64,000 nucleotides of DNA from Gnetum montanum. Its lineage: Eukaryota > Streptophyta > Gnetopsida > Gnetales > Gnetaceae. The stretch lies in the NCBI GenBank assembly GCA_015680685.1, contig MNCI01023742.1, forward strand, positions 583,521 through 647,520. The letters are read 5' to 3'. The notes under the pieces are model-generated. The model ran no database searches. It saw only the letters and a program-made list of their open reading frames with translations, and was not told where the DNA came from. Positions 1 through 12,156 of this stretch are shown piece after piece; position 1 is the first letter of the stretch, and every line of letters begins with the position of its first letter. Made by a program: the position numbers and the translations under genes.

Positions 1-1510
1 GGTGTGACTACAAAAAGAGGCTCTCTTACAACAATCCCAATAGCAGTTCCCACATGTTGCACAATAACAAAATTTACTACTAAAATGCTCTTAAGGCTTT
101 TAAACACAAGCGCTTCTATGGTAAAATTTTAATAGAAATTTCTATTGGGCAACAAGAACAGTAAGAGCAATCTAAAAATCCCAAAATTACTTGCCAAAGA
201 TGATACTATCTAAACCACTAGCTAAACAATTTAAACAAAATAAAAAATAAAATGCATAACTCACAAGACCATGACAAAGAGGCTGAAATCTTTCCTTTAG
301 CAAGCCATCTTACAAGCAATCATCTTTACAAATCTTCTTTGTAAAAGACCCCAAAGTGTCTTCAAGTGAGAGCCTAAGTGCTAACTAGTAGCCTTCCAAA
401 GTGTGATGTATGAGACCTCCCAAAAGTCTCTTCTCCAAAAGTTTTTTTCCCCCTAAAAATTATTCTCCTCCCAAGCCCTCATGAAACATCGCCGTGTGTT
501 CCGTAAGGATCTGCAACTGTTGTAACCTCTACCTCTCGAAAATGCCCTGCAGGTTTTGATGATTATATGATTTAATCCTTGCTTCGTAGATTTTCGTTTC
601 CTTCCATCTGTGATAACTGGTAAACTATCTGGCTTTCAGAATTTTCGTCCAACATTTTGTGCAAATTCTTCAAGCAACGTCCACTAGGGTTTTAAAGGAA
701 TTTACCATTGTTGCAGATGAAAACCCAGATTTTTTCATCGCGCGAAATAGATGTCCATTCTTCTGAAATTCACAAGTGTCTCTGCTGAAATCGATGATAT
801 GCCCGCTATGTTCTTCCCTAAACTGGCCTCAGTTCTGTCTGCATAGCTTGCACGCGATTGCTGCCTGAAACCCCCTTTAACTCGGCTCAGTGATGAAAGA
901 AGGGCCTCCCACGTGCTCCACGAACTCAGGTTCAGCATCTGGCGAGTCGGCAATGTAAATTCGGTTGATGCGTGGGTGCAATCCTGAACCTCAAGCCAAA
1001 GGATTTGCCCAAAAACCACGGTATTCAGTTCTATTTTTCTGATTTTCGATTTTTTTCTCCGGCAGCGTTAACAATGGGCCTTTGGACTTACGGGAATTTG
1101 GGTTCTTCTGCAATACAGAAACCTTTACATCCTTTGATAATTTTAAATTTACGGGATTCAAAATCTGTTGGTAGTCCATTAGGTCCTTCACTTGCTTCCA
1201 ACTCTTAGCCAATTTTTGATAATCCATTACCCACGGTGTTGTCTATTTTGCCAATATTAACAGGGAGTATGCTTTCTTGTGGTAAATAATCACCTCCTTT
1301 TTTTATTCCAATCTTCACTCAAGAAAATAACTTGGAATTTTAATTTTACTTTCCAAGAAGGCTTCAACATCAAGATTATTTACCATTGGCTTGCTTCTCC
1401 AAGAATACCCATCAACTCACAATACTAAACTGCAAATTTACAACCAGGGATTGTGCTAATTTTGAACAAAATATTCCAACTATTCCATGTAATGGCCAAA
1501 TGTGCCAATA
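1..1510. other. Unclassified left flank
   Basis: No gene or repeat family is recognised here. The stretch abuts the polypurine tract of element E1, where a 3' LTR should start. Only the first six bases of the expected LTR (TGAAAC on the minus strand, 1511-1516) are present, and the rest does not resemble the E1 5' LTR at 10753-12156. Short open frames on both strands have no recognisable domain. It may be another inserted element or a rearranged junction. Confidence 0.5.
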
Positions 1511-1530
1511 GTTTCATTAGCCCCTCTTTG
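1511..1530 (-). other. E1 polypurine tract and start of 3' LTR
   Basis: On the minus strand a purine-rich tract (AACAAAGAGGGGCTAA) runs directly into TGAAAC, the first bases of every LTR in this window. The same tract precedes the 3' LTRs at 23833, 42026 and 58921. It is the primer site for plus-strand DNA synthesis and marks the 3' end of the E1 internal region. Confidence 0.8.
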
Positions 1531-2559
1531 TTGACGCTTGGAAGAATCGACTTGAGAAGTGTCGATAAAGAAGTACAAAACACCACAAGCAACTTGGTAG
1601 AAACATTGTCCTTTGGCACTTGGCCAGATGTCATCGCACTAGGTTCAGTAGTACATGTGATTGGGGAAATGAAATTTGTAGCTGGATAGGGAGATCAAAA
1701 TCATGGGGATGGGGAACTAATTAAGGGATTATGCAAGGTGACAGAGATATTCTGGTGTATACAGGTCACGTTGATTCTTGTCAATAGCCATTGTCTAGCA
1801 GACTCAGGACCAAAACATGGGGTGTACGTCCCTTGGTGGAACAAGACTCTTTTTTTAATGTTTAAGAGGAATTTTTGGCACAACCAAAGCTACGTGATGA
1901 TGTGTTATGTTCTTTGGAAGAACAGGGCCTCTATTTAGTGTTAAAGGAAACCTGTTGGCAGAGAGCCAAAGCTACGTAATGAAATGTTACTTGAGCGTTT
2001 GATACATGAGTATTTGCCTCCAAGACAAATGTCTTTCCGCTTGGGGCTTGTATGGAAAGTGTCAAGGGTTTTTTTTTCATATATATTTTTTGTGAAGAGC
2101 TTTGTTTTGATCTTGTACTCATGCTCAAGTGCCATGTTGTGTGTTGCAACTGCTTAAAAGTGTTGTAGTGTGCAACGGTGTGCTTAAAGTTTTAGGTGTA
2201 CTAGTTGTATCAGGGGTGTAGCTGGGTAAAGTATCTTGAGGAATATATGGGAAATGTAACGGGAAATGGGGATGTACTAGTGAATGGCTTGATTAACCTA
2301 GTTATGTGTGTTAGGAACAATATGGTACCTTGCTGCTGTGATGAAGTGCATTCTCGTACGAACACCTCTGAGTGTCATCCTGCAAACACAACTCCAAGAA
2401 GACAAAAAAACCATGAGTGAGTGAGTAAGCTTAGACTGAGAAAGCAAAGGCACCGGATGAGTTTTCAGGTACTAGATGAGATTTTAGGGACTGAATAAGC
2501 ATGGCGGAAATGTTGTCAAGATCAACTGATGATGAGCGAGGCAACGGCTTTGATGAAGT
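1531..2559 (-). other. E1 3' untranslated region
   Basis: Non-coding spacer between integrase and the 3' LTR of E1. Read on the minus strand it matches blocks of the corresponding E2 spacer (41056-42012). Examples are the stretch around 2340-2400 against 41225-41275 and the stretch at 1520-1620 against 41930-42020. No protein-coding potential is recognised. Confidence 0.6.
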
Positions 2560-2914
2560 TCAAATACAGCTACAGACCGAGAGGCTAGAGATTAAGCTGC
2601 CAGGTTATAGTCTTGACAGACTATCGTGGACTAGTTTTACATCATAACCCATTGGACGGTGTCATTTTAGCATCGTAGCAGATAGTACATTGCTAGTTTA
2701 TAGTCTTGGCGGACTGTGAAGAGGAAAACCAGTTTATAGTCTTAGCGGACTCTGGCAAACGAAACTGTAACAGTTTAAAGTCATACCGAACGGGTCCTAG
2801 TTTATTGTAATTATGAACGTACTATGGTATGAGTTTACCATCATGATTCCAGGACGTTCTGTGATATCATTTTATCATCATGATTCTAGGATGAGTACGT
2901 ACCTAAGTTCATGC
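2560..2914 (-). repeat. Short-motif array after E1 integrase
   Basis: Degenerate direct repeats of about 25-60 bp, read on the minus strand as GTCCGCTAAGACTATAAACT and variants. The array starts just after the pol stop codon. The same motif follows integrase in the other three elements, in the same orientation relative to pol. Function unknown. Confidence 0.75.
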
Positions 2915-5900
2915 TCAAACATAGAACAGTTTCAAGTACAAGTGGTTCGTTAGATGTGCAAGTTCATTCCCTTCCATGTCAGCTAGTTTAAATGCTCCAT
3001 TGTCATACGCTTTGGTGACCAAGTAGGGTCCTTCCTAGTTAGCTGAGAATTTTTCCAGGTGTTCTCAAATGGCTTTGAGTACAAGGTCACCTTCTTTGAT
3101 CGGGCACTTATGAATATTGTGCCGATGGCACCAACGTTGTTACTTTTGGTACCATTCGATCTGATCAAGCGCACGTGTGCATTCCTCCTCCACCAAGTCC
3201 AAGTCGACAATGCGTAAGTAATTATTTTGACCTTTTTCGAGGAGTCCGGAGAGTGTGATCCTTAAAGACGGTACCTGCAACTCCAAAGGTAAAATATCTT
3301 CTGAACCATAAACAAGACTATATGGTGTTTTACCTGTGGAAGTTCGATGCATAGTGCAATAAGCCCATAGTGCATATACTAACTGTTTATGCCATCTTTT
3401 CTTGCTCTGAGTAAGCATCTTTTTGAGCACTATGATGATGATCTTATTTGTAGATTTGGCTTGTCCATTGCTCTGAGGGTAGTAACGAGATGAAAATGAA
3501 TGTTTGATCCCTAGGCTTTCACTGAAAGTTCTAGTTTCGGCATTGTTGAACTGTGGCCCATTATCAGTGATGATGGTCATTGGAATGCCAAAACAGGTCA
3601 CGATGTTTTCTAGAATGAAGTTGCATATGTGTTTGGATGTGGTCTTTCTAAGGGTAATAGCTTCTACTAATTTTGTGAAATATTTTGTCGCGGTTATGAT
3701 AAAGCTATGTCCTATAGAAGATGGGGGAGTTATCGGTCCAATAATGTCCAACCCCCACTTCTGGAAAGACCAGGTGATTTGCACTATATGCAATTCCTTT
3801 GGTGGAACATGTATCAGATTGCTATCTTTTTGACAGATACTACATGTTTTTACCTTGGAGAAACAATTGTACTCCATGTGTGGCCAGTAATAGCCCAAAT
3901 GTCTTATTTTTGTTGCCATTGCTTTGGGCGCTATGTGCCCTCCGCATAGTTCGTCATGTACTTGCTCGACGATGGTTTGGCCATTAGTGCTACTAACGCA
4001 TGTTAACAAGATGCCTTCGTAGGATCGATGACACAACGTGTTTAGAGCTAACATGTATTGTCAAGAACGTTTTCGTACTACATCCTTTTGTGCATTCGTC
4101 AGATGTTGAGGTAGTTCACCATGTAAAAGATACTCCTTTATGTCATCGCACCATTCTACGGCCTACATTGTACTAATGGATGCAATCAGTAATTCATCGG
4201 GAGTATCAGTTATGGGTCTAGTACAATTGATTATAGAACTAGGCAACATGTGGAACATGTTTGGCAATATGTTTAGAGCTAACATGGCAAGTGCATCTGC
4301 AATGGTGTTATCCTTCCTAGAAACATGTTGCACGTCTATATTTTAGAATCACTTCAGTAAGTGCTTAATCAAATCACAGTATGGTTGTAGGTGTTTTTCT
4401 TTGCATGCATAAATGTTTGTGACTTGATTTAGAACTAATTGTGAGTCACCTCTAACTACCAGTCGTGTGATTTTTGAAGCTAGTGCTACCATGAGACATC
4501 TACGGAGACCTTCGTACTCTGCTACGTTGTTGGTACAGTGAAAGTCAAAACGATAAGCAAAGGATCAGATCTCCCTGGAGGGATAGGTGATGACGATGGC
4601 AGCACTTCCCCCTCGAGAGGTGGATGCTCCATCAAAGTTCAAAATGGCATTGTAGTCGTCAGGTACTATGTCTATTGCACTCATATTTTCATCAAGGAAC
4701 TCTGGTTCTATTGTTTCCTGATCATGCGTTGGTGATGCGGTCATTTGATTTGCTATGGCTTGACCTTTAACTGATGATTTTGCTATGTAGTGTAGGTCAA
4801 ACTCAGCTATCATGGCTTTCCAACAAGCTATTCTACTTGACTCATAAATGTTTCCTATGATGGCTCTGAGTACATTATCTTTGCAGATTATATTGACTTG
4901 GTTATGGAAGAGGTAATGTCACCATTTCTTTAAGGAAAAGATAAGGGCTAAGCATGAACTTTCCACCTCGTTGTACCTCTTCTCATGGGCTACTAATGCA
5001 TGGCTTAATTAATAAATAGAGACTTCAGTTCTGTCATCTCGTTTCTGGCAAAGCATAGACACGATTGACGAATCTAAAGTGGCAAGGGAGATGTAAAACG
5101 GTTTATCGTTTTGAGGTGGATAAACTGTGGGTAGTTGAGAAAGTGCTATCTTAATGTTGTCAAATGCTTTTTAGCACTATGAAGTTAATTCAAAATGGAT
5201 GTTCTTGCGCAACAGATGTTGCATAGGACTCAACTTGTCCGTCAGTTTCTCTATGAATCATCTAATGAATTGTAGTCTACCTTGTAGACCACGAAGTTTG
5301 GTAAGATTGCTAGGTGGTTTTAGGTTTGTTATAGCCTTAACCTTATTGGGGTCTACTCATATCCCTACTTCCGAGCCTATGAATCCAAGCATTTTACCTA
5401 TTTTGATTCCAAAGACACATTTCTTTGGGTTAAGTCTCAACTCATATTTTAAACAACATTTTAGTACCATGTTAAGATCTTGTACGTGTTGTTCTGATGT
5501 CTTTGATTTAACCATGATATCATCCACATAGTCATTGAGTGAGTTGAAGATATAATCACTAAAGATAAATGTCATCGCTCTTTGGTATGTAGCAACAACA
5601 TTCTTGAGATCGAATGGCATCATCGTGTAGCAAAAAGTACCCCATGGTGTCATGAAGGTCGTCCTAAGTTGATGTTCAAGGTTAATCCAAATCTAGTTAT
5701 ATCCTGAAAAGCCATCCATAAAAGATAACAAGGCATGACTAGCGGTCGACTCAACTAGTTGATCAATGCTAGGTAGGGGGAAATCATCTTTTATCATTGC
5801 AACGTTGAGGTCCTGGAAGTCAATGCATAGGAAAATGCTTCCATTCTTCTTTGGGACAATGACCATGTTGGATAACCAGTCAGCATAGTCAATGGCCCGA

Positions 5901-6391
5901 ATGAAACTAGCTTGATAAAGCTTAGTGATTTCATTGCGAACAGTGAGTGCTACTTCAGGTTTGACCTTGCATGCTTTCTGTTTTACTGGTCTTAGCTTTG
6001 GATCGAGTATAATGTTCTGCTGGACTATTCGAGGGTCTAACCCAAGCATGTCAGTGTAAGACCAAGAAAATGCTTTTATGTTGTCTTTAAGAACTTGTGC
6101 TATGTCATTGGCTAGTTGCAGGCTTAACAATGTACTTAGTTTCAGGATTTTAGCTTCGCCATCTGGCACAGTAATGGGGACTTCAACCAAGGGATCTTTG
6201 GTAATGCTATCAGCTTCTAGGTCCAGAGTCTTGGTCATCGTTTCAAAAAAATCTAGCGTTTGTTGAGTTGACGCCACAAAAGTGTCATTTGTCGTTGAGC
6301 CTAAATCAATGGACTCCATGTTGATTTCTCGTGTGATCGTTCCATGCGGTCCATTGATAAACAGTGGTAAGAATAATTACTTGTTGTCCAT
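2915..6391 (-). pseudogene. pol: E1 pol: RT, two RNases H, integrase (Tat-like Ty3/gypsy)
   Basis: One minus-strand frame of 1,159 codons runs from ATG at 6391 to TGA at 2917-2915 without a frameshift, but with several nonsense codons. In order: a linker with GLDPRIVQQ; RT with KKNGS, FMDGFSGYN and an intact YVDD at about 5540; a Ty3-type RNase H whose usual catalytic Asp position reads LATLDSS; a second RNase H with FDGAS (about 4630); then integrase with GLDIIGP, TDNGPQF and GQAKSTNK. The last motif has Lys for the catalytic Glu, so integrase is probably dead. The doubled RNase H is characteristic of the plant Tat lineage. It is the longest single-frame pol in the window and a good guide to the ancestral length. 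Confidence 0.9.
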
Positions 6392-6519
6392 GATGTTTTC
6401 TCCTGCCAATAAATAGTGGGTAGTGTCAATCCGGTGGTTGGTTATTTTTGGATGTAAGTAATTTATGTGTTCATGCATCTAAACTAGGCTATGTGATGGA
6501 AATTTAATATCGTATCTGG

Positions 6520-6712
6520 ATGCATGGAATTTTAGGGCCTTACCAGGCCGATTGTGGCAATTTAAGGCCTTACCGGGCCGATGGTGGTAGTTTAGGGCCT
6601 TACCGGGCCGATTGTGGTAGTTTAAGGCCTTACTAGGCCGATGGTGGCAGTTTAGGGCCTTACCGAGCCGATTGCAGTAGTTTAAGGCCTTACCAGGCCG
6701 ATTGTTGTTCAT
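6520..6712 (-). repeat. 30-bp tandem array upstream of E1 pol
   Basis: About six head-to-tail copies of a 30-bp unit, read on the minus strand as AAACTACCACAATCGGCCCG plus GTAAGGCCTT. E2 has a homologous 30-bp array in the same place (37090-37378). Because 30 is a multiple of three, both strands stay open; these frames are not genes. The core matches the TTAAACT motif of the dispersed arrays. Confidence 0.85.
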
Positions 6713-7002
6713 TCATGATGTTTGGTTGGTTGTATGATTTGTAATCGTTATCGAGTGTGAGACTACTAGATAAGGAGTTTGCATTAAAATGTTTGGTGTG
6801 GGCAACAGGAGTTGCTTTGCAAGAGAATATTGCATATGGGTAGTGCTCATCCTAGTATACCATTGTTTTTGCTTTTGCTTTGTTCATTATCCTTGCTTCT
6901 ACGTTGTTCTTATGTATTTACACATTCTTTGTATTTTGGTTAATTTTCAAATTAATTGAATAAATTATTTTGAGGTTCCCTCAGCGTGTTTAATGTGGAG
7001 TA

Positions 7003-7010
7003 TATAAATA
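7003..7010 (+). promoter_or_regulatory. TATA box of the E1 antisense gene
   Basis: TATAAATA followed by GG, on the strand of the accessory gene and about 500 bp before its proposed ATG (7506). TATA-like boxes occur at comparable places upstream of the other three accessory-gene copies. That points to a promoter independent of the LTR. Confidence 0.5.
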
Positions 7011-7505
7011 GGAGTTAGCGTGAACCGTAGGGTAGCCACGACCAATTTCGAGTGTGAACGTAGCAGCGTGAACCCCCAAAGCTCAAGCATGAACCTATTT
7101 TCGTAGCATTAGCGTGAAGGCAAAGATCTGGCTGTAGGGGGAGGTAGGCGAGGGTTGGGTGCATTGGAGGTAGCTTCGGGGAAAGACGAATTGGATGAGA
7201 GCATCTAGCGTGCGGCTTCAAACCCTAGCGTGCAAGGTTGAAGCCCGAGCGTGAGCCTAGCTCACTATATTCTTTCTTGATGATGTCCACTACTGAAATA
7301 GTTCTTCTAGTTTTTGTTGTACCCCTATTTTTTTTCATAATTTTGTATTCTGTTAACATAGCATGAACATAGCATGCAGAGCCAAAACCCCAGTGTGCAA
7401 GATGTAGCATGAACACAGCATGCAATGTGCGAGATGCAGCGTGCAAGGTCGAAAACCCAGCATGAAAGACACAGCGTGAACATAGCGTGCAGCGTGCAAG
7501 CAGCA
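7011..7505 (+). repeat. Leader of the E1 antisense gene with AGCGTG/AGCATG motifs
   Basis: Irregular repeats built on AGCGTGAA, AGCATGAA, GTGCAAG and AGCATGCA lie between the TATA box and exon 1. The same AGCATGCA and CAGCGTGCA words recur in the proposed first intron (7740-7870), in the E1 gag leader (10230-10610) and in the E1 LTR (11180-11960). Confidence 0.6.
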
Positions 7506-9380
7506 ATGGGCAAGGGTAACCAAGTAGAAGGCCAGGGGAGGAAGGAGCCTAGCTTGACCTTCTTCAAAGAGAGTGAAGCAATATTCCAGTGTCTGCCTAG
7601 ACCCAGGATTCCATCATGGTCTGGATCGTCGTGTAGGTAGGCTCTGACGACCCTTCATCAAAATTTTTTTTTTCTCCTACTATTCCTATCGACTTTTCCA
7701 TTGCGTAGAATGTTTCCACAACATAAGTTTTCTGTAGCATGAAGGATGGGGTCAAAATACTCAGCGCGTGGGGTTAGTGTGGTCACGTTCCAACATGTAG
7801 CGTGGAGGGTTTGCACGCTGAGTTTTCCAGCGTGCAGGGTCTGCATGCTGAGTGTGATGCTGGGAATTTTTCTAAGTGTTGGCCCCCTAGTGTATAACCT
7901 TATATTTACATGGCTTATTAACCTTGGTTCTTGAGTACATGCAGGGATTCCAAACCTTTCCTCCTGGTGGTGGAGCTTGTTGGAGTTCTGATGTGGTTTG
8001 GTCCGATTGATTCTGACGAGCCAGTTCCTAATATGATCATTGATCACAATGGGGTATGGTTCAGAGAAGGGGCCTATGAATTCCTTGCCTTTATCTTAGA
8101 CAAATTCGACATGGTAATATGGTCGCATCTAAGTGAACAATTAGCATTTAGCATGCTTGAGACTATGTTACTGGGATCTTCAAATGGCATTGTGTCTTTC
8201 ATGGTGGACATCGACGAGGGACCACTTGCGATTAAGGACAGTCCCTCTAGAGGGCCCAGATCTACCCATCCATTATCACATGTGTGGGACCTATTGTCAC
8301 ATGGCTCTCACCACATCAATAACATCCTATTCCTAGCTGATCGTGCACATACTTTGTTCCAGAACCCTCCTGGAACGGTGTACCAAGTAGGAAGGTAAGG
8401 TTGTTCAATTTACCGTTTTTATCTTGCTGCTTAGTAGTGGTTTATATTTTGATCACCATCTCTTTGCGGGCCTCAATTCAATAAAGAAGGGGTGTGCATA
8501 GGCGATGATGGACTCACTTTGGCTCATACCACCTTAGAATCTTTTATGGTGGGCCCCACTCTCCATGGTGCCGTGTTGGCCTAGACTAAGCGTGATATTG
8601 TTCATTTTGACAAATGGTACTCGAGGGCACTTGCACAATACGAGGCTAGGGGGTGGCTGCATGAGGACTGGTCTCATAATGGGACAATTTTTCCACACAA
8701 TGCTGATTTGACTTCTAGCGATTTGAATCTATCAACTGACGATAAGTAATGGTATTTTTTGACACCTCAGTTTGTTCGTTCTTCTACATCATTAGCTATA
8801 TTGACCCCATGGTGTTACCTTATGCATACAGTGGATGTTTCCCCTAATGAAGCCACCATCACAACCAGGTGGATTGAGAGCACCTTGGCTATGAAATTCA
8901 GGGAGGTTGGTGGTGCACAACGATGGTTACGTACTAAGGCATCATCACATATCATCAATTGTTTGAGTGATGCAGGCCTCATGGATTTGTTTACTGCCCT
9001 AAGCTCTGATGTTTCTGTGATGGAGATGATTGGAATTGTTGATTCTTTCAACGAATCTGTCACCTACTATAGCACTCGCATCAAGGGTGTCAAAGTGGTT
9101 TTTCATCTGTCGGGGGAGTTCTTCTCAGACCTCTTTGGCGTACCGGCAGATGGTGTTAGAGTGGTTTTGGATAGGGTACAGAAAGAGCTCCATGTTGTGC
9201 ATGAGTTGGAGGCCTGGTTGGGCATTCTTAAAGGCACTAAGGGATTCCCCATGTAGGGAAAATCAAAAGTAGCTGAAGTTAATGAGTTGTATCCCTTATT
9301 CAGAGCACGGGCATTTCCCAAATCCCTGTCTCAAGTAAAGAATTTTGGAGTGAAGCCTGTGCGTATCATGCGCATGATTC
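7506..9380 (+). pseudogene. E1 antisense accessory gene (FCP1-like), 3'-truncated
   Basis: Antisense to E1 gag-pol. Proposed exons: 7506-7636, 7945-8394, 8470-8745 and 8832 to about 9380. Exon 1 (131 nt) ends AG before GTAGG. Exon 2 (450 nt) follows TGCAG and joins in frame. Both lengths equal those of the E2 copy. Exon 2 encodes the FCP1/NIF-like domain, exon 3 carries GDDGLTLAH and FMVGPTLHG, and exon 4 holds RIKGVKVVF and DLFGVPADGVRVV. Lesions: the exon 3 acceptor reads GG instead of AG (8468-8469), an in-frame TAG interrupts exon 3, the exon 3-4 phase is off by one, a TAG follows GTKGFPM at about 9254, and everything after about 9380 has been deleted and replaced by gag sequence. The protein would have been a non-structural accessory product. 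Its location in the cell is not predictable. Confidence 0.75.
7945..8394 (+). CDS. Exon 2, FCP1/NIF-like HAD phosphatase domain (E1 copy)
   Basis: Open 150-codon exon. LLVVELVGVL corresponds to the strand and loop that hold DxDx(T/V) in FCP1-type phosphatases, but both Asp positions are replaced (E and V). VWFREGAYEFLAFILDKFDM matches the conserved segment before VWSS, here VIWSHL. The end (HTLFQNPPGTVYQ) matches the plant signature around DDSPYKALxNPPxTAIFP, with the DDSP acidic pair lost. The fold is recognisable, but phosphatase activity is unlikely. Confidence 0.75.
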
Positions 9381-10142
9381 TGAAGGGTGCTCCTTGGGTT
9401 TGGATCCGTGGTATATAGTGCACGGATGTAGAAGCTGGTATCACATATGGCATCCCAATCACTTGGGGTGTGAAGGTCATTTCTACATTATGTTGAGGGG
9501 GTTGTTGTTGGGGTTGTATTTGCAAGAGAGGGGGCAACGTGGTGACTGGAGGAATGGTGGCGATTGGTATGTTAAATTGGGTATCATTTGCGGGGAGAAT
9601 GGGAATAAGGGTGGAGGGTTCCTATTGAGGCACAAGTGCTTGAGTGGTTCTAAATGAATGGAGGGATAGTATCCCCTATAAATGGGTGAAACAGCGGGTT
9701 CACGTAAGTGTGCGAACTGAGCTGCAAAGTCATCCTCCTCCTCTAATTGAGGATTTTCCATGGACTGATCTAGAGACTAATTCCTTACTAAGAGGAGCTA
9801 TGAAATGAGCTCAAAGTAGTGCTCGGGGAGAGGGATGATGTCATATGGAGAGGGGATGAACTCTTGTCTGTCCCTATGAAACAGTTCATACTGTCTCTTA
9901 ACCTCCATTTCAGTTTGATCCACTACTAAGCCTGCTTGGATTTTTACACATATAAAATTATATTGTTCATGTGTTATAACATTAAATGACAGATTTTTTC
10001 CTTGCAGTCTAAGAGACCGACGAGGTCCTCCCTGGACCTCACTGTGGACCCCTACGGGTTGCACAATGGGTATCGACATCGTCATGGGGCCCACGGTATT
10101 TGGAATGGATTTGGTTGAAACATTGGTGTTGGCGGTATTCAT
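9378..10142 (-). pseudogene. gag: E1 gag, N-terminal fragment
   Basis: Begins at ATG 10142 (MNTANTNVS). It shares with E2 gag the segment LRLQGKNLSFNVITHEQYNF followed by KIQAGLVVD and EFIPSPYDIIPLPE. Several stops and a frameshift near 9540-9700 interrupt it. The Pro/Gln-rich part ends at about 9378, where the sequence switches to the opposite-strand accessory gene. The capsid-like core, zinc knuckle and protease are therefore missing, so a deletion has joined two genes tail to tail. Confidence 0.75.
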
Positions 10143-10229
10143 GGTGAAAAGGTTGTAAATGTAACACGGTGGAAGGGATACAATGTCAGGGCATATAGGT
10201 GAGGATTTGGCCAAGTATGAAATGGGTAT

Positions 10230-10615
10230 GCTTATCAGCGTACACCTAAGTTGGCAGCATGCGACATGTTTGTACAGTGTATGGACTGGGTCTCAGCGTA
10301 CAGGCTTCAACGACCAGCGTACAGAAACTAGTCACAACATGTAAATTGAGGTCACACCATGTAAACTGAGGTCACAGCATGCAGGTTGCGATAGTCAATG
10401 TACAAATAGAGTGATGAGCATGCAGAAATTGGGCAGGGTGTAGACAAAGTCTACAGCATGCAAGTTGTCAGGCGGCATGTAGACAGAGTCTACAACATGC
10501 GAGTTCACTGTGGCAGTGTGTAGACAGGGTCTACAGTGTGTAGGTTGACTGTGGAAGCATGTAGATAGGGTCTACAACATGCGGGTTGACTGTGGCAGCA
10601 TGTAGACGCTAAGAT
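10230..10615 (-). repeat. E1 leader: 41-bp repeats with hairpin potential
   Basis: Repeats of about 41 bp lie between gag and the primer-binding site, clearest at 10430-10610. Each unit holds a short inverted repeat (TGTAGAC, a 3-nt loop, GTCTACA) and an AGCATGC word. E2 and E3 carry unrelated tandem repeats in the same leader position. Confidence 0.65.
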
Positions 10616-10730
10616 TGCTGCGAAACAGGATGCAAATTCAAAGAGTTGTGAAATCTGAGAAAATCATGAAGTAGATCAGAAGCACAGGGGGTGGTCGTAT
10701 GAGATCAGATAAGATTTAAGCAGTTTCAGG

Positions 10731-10747
10731 CCCTCCTTCTAGCACCA
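10731..10747 (-). promoter_or_regulatory. E1 primer-binding site
   Basis: On the minus strand TGGTGCTAGAAGGAGGG starts five bases after the LTR end. It matches the E2 site TGGCGCTAGAAGGAGGG at 27877 with one change. TGG complements the CCA end of a tRNA, the primer for minus-strand synthesis. I do not assign the tRNA species. Confidence 0.75.
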
Positions 10748-10752
10748 TTTTC

Positions 10753-12156
10753 TGTACCGTCTGAAATTCTCAGTGCAAGGCTGGAATGAATCAAACACTG
10801 ATAGATCCCCAGAAGAAATACAGACGACCCTACCTTCACTTGCGGGCAAGCTGGAACTGACGAAGGTAGAGTACCGTGAGTGGTCCACACGTGGATCAGA
10901 CAAGGATTTCCCCAAACGTATGCCAATGTGCAATATGTTGGGTTATGTGTAAATAGCGTAGTAAGCGTAAACCATAACGTAAATGTGCAAAAATGTAAAC
11001 AAGATAGGCAAGAATGAATGCAAACTATAACAAATCTTAATAAAAAATAAAGCAATTTTATTTCAAAAATGAGGATTACAGTGCACCGGTCTGAACGTAG
11101 TTGTGGGATTAACACAAGGTAGATGTAGAGCCCCGGTGGATGCAGATGGATGATGGTATGCTGGTTTAAACTGCAAGCATAGTGTGAAGGCTATATGCTC
11201 AGCATGCAAGGTCAAAGTCCAGTGTATGGGGGTTCCTGCTCTGATTTGCTAAGTGTTCTCCAGGTTTCTTTTTTTTTTGTCTCCTATTTGTCTCAATTGC
11301 CCCCCCCCCCCCTGATCTAGTGAAAAATTGGGATTTTTATTAGGTTTTGGATGCTGGATTCAAATCTGGAAAGGTATGAGTGGTCGTGGATGAGGGAATT
11401 CTGGGTCAGATGATAGGTGGCTGCGTTGTCCGGGTGCAAAGAATATTACAACTATGCAGTGTGCTGCATGCCAACATGTGCTGCTGCATGCCAGCGTGTA
11501 CATGCTGGGCATGTAAACTCAGCATACAGATTTGACTAAAACAAAAGAATTCATTTTTACAAATTACAGTTACAATAGGAAGTATCCAATTCGGCCCTCG
11601 GATTTGAGTTCGGATGTCACGAGAATGGTGCCTGTGGATATTCAGCTCCGTTGGACTTGATCTAACATGGTTCTGGAGGACCTCCACTGATGTATGTTGT
11701 GCTACACGCTGGATGGTGCACGCTGGGTGTACATGCTGGGCGTGCAGGAGGAACATGCTCAACATGTGTACTCCAAAGTGCATGATTTCATGGTCAAAAC
11801 TTGATTTTCTTGAGCCCATGATGATGCTGCCCTATCTCTGAGAGTCGATGTCTTATAAAAATCTTGCTTTGAAGTGCATGTTTCAGGTAGTCTCTAAAGT
11901 CACACGCTAGGCATGCACACTAGGCATGTACGCTCGGTGTGCATGCTGCATACTAAGTGAAAACTAAGTATTTTGAGCTCAAAATTTGCCAGGTTTGATG
12001 CCAGATGTTGTCGTAGTCTTCTGTGGATCCCAGGGGACCATTTTTTTCTCAGTTCGAATCCATTTGAAGCTGTCTGTGAGGCCATTGAGCTTTAGACATG
12101 GTGGGGAGCATCACGATTTTAGCTCAATTCTAAGCTCAAAATTTTGTGGTGTTTCA
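10753..12156 (-). mobile_element. E1 5' LTR
   Basis: A 1,404-bp terminal repeat with TG...CA ends. On the minus strand it starts TGAAACACCACAAAATTTTG at 12156 and ends just before the PBS. The start matches the LTRs of E2 and E3 over the first nine bases. The interior is rich in AGCATGCA and TGCACGCTG-type words, a poly(T) run (11270) and a poly(C) run (11301). No second copy is visible in the window because the 3' LTR at 1516 is lost or interrupted. Confidence 0.8.
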
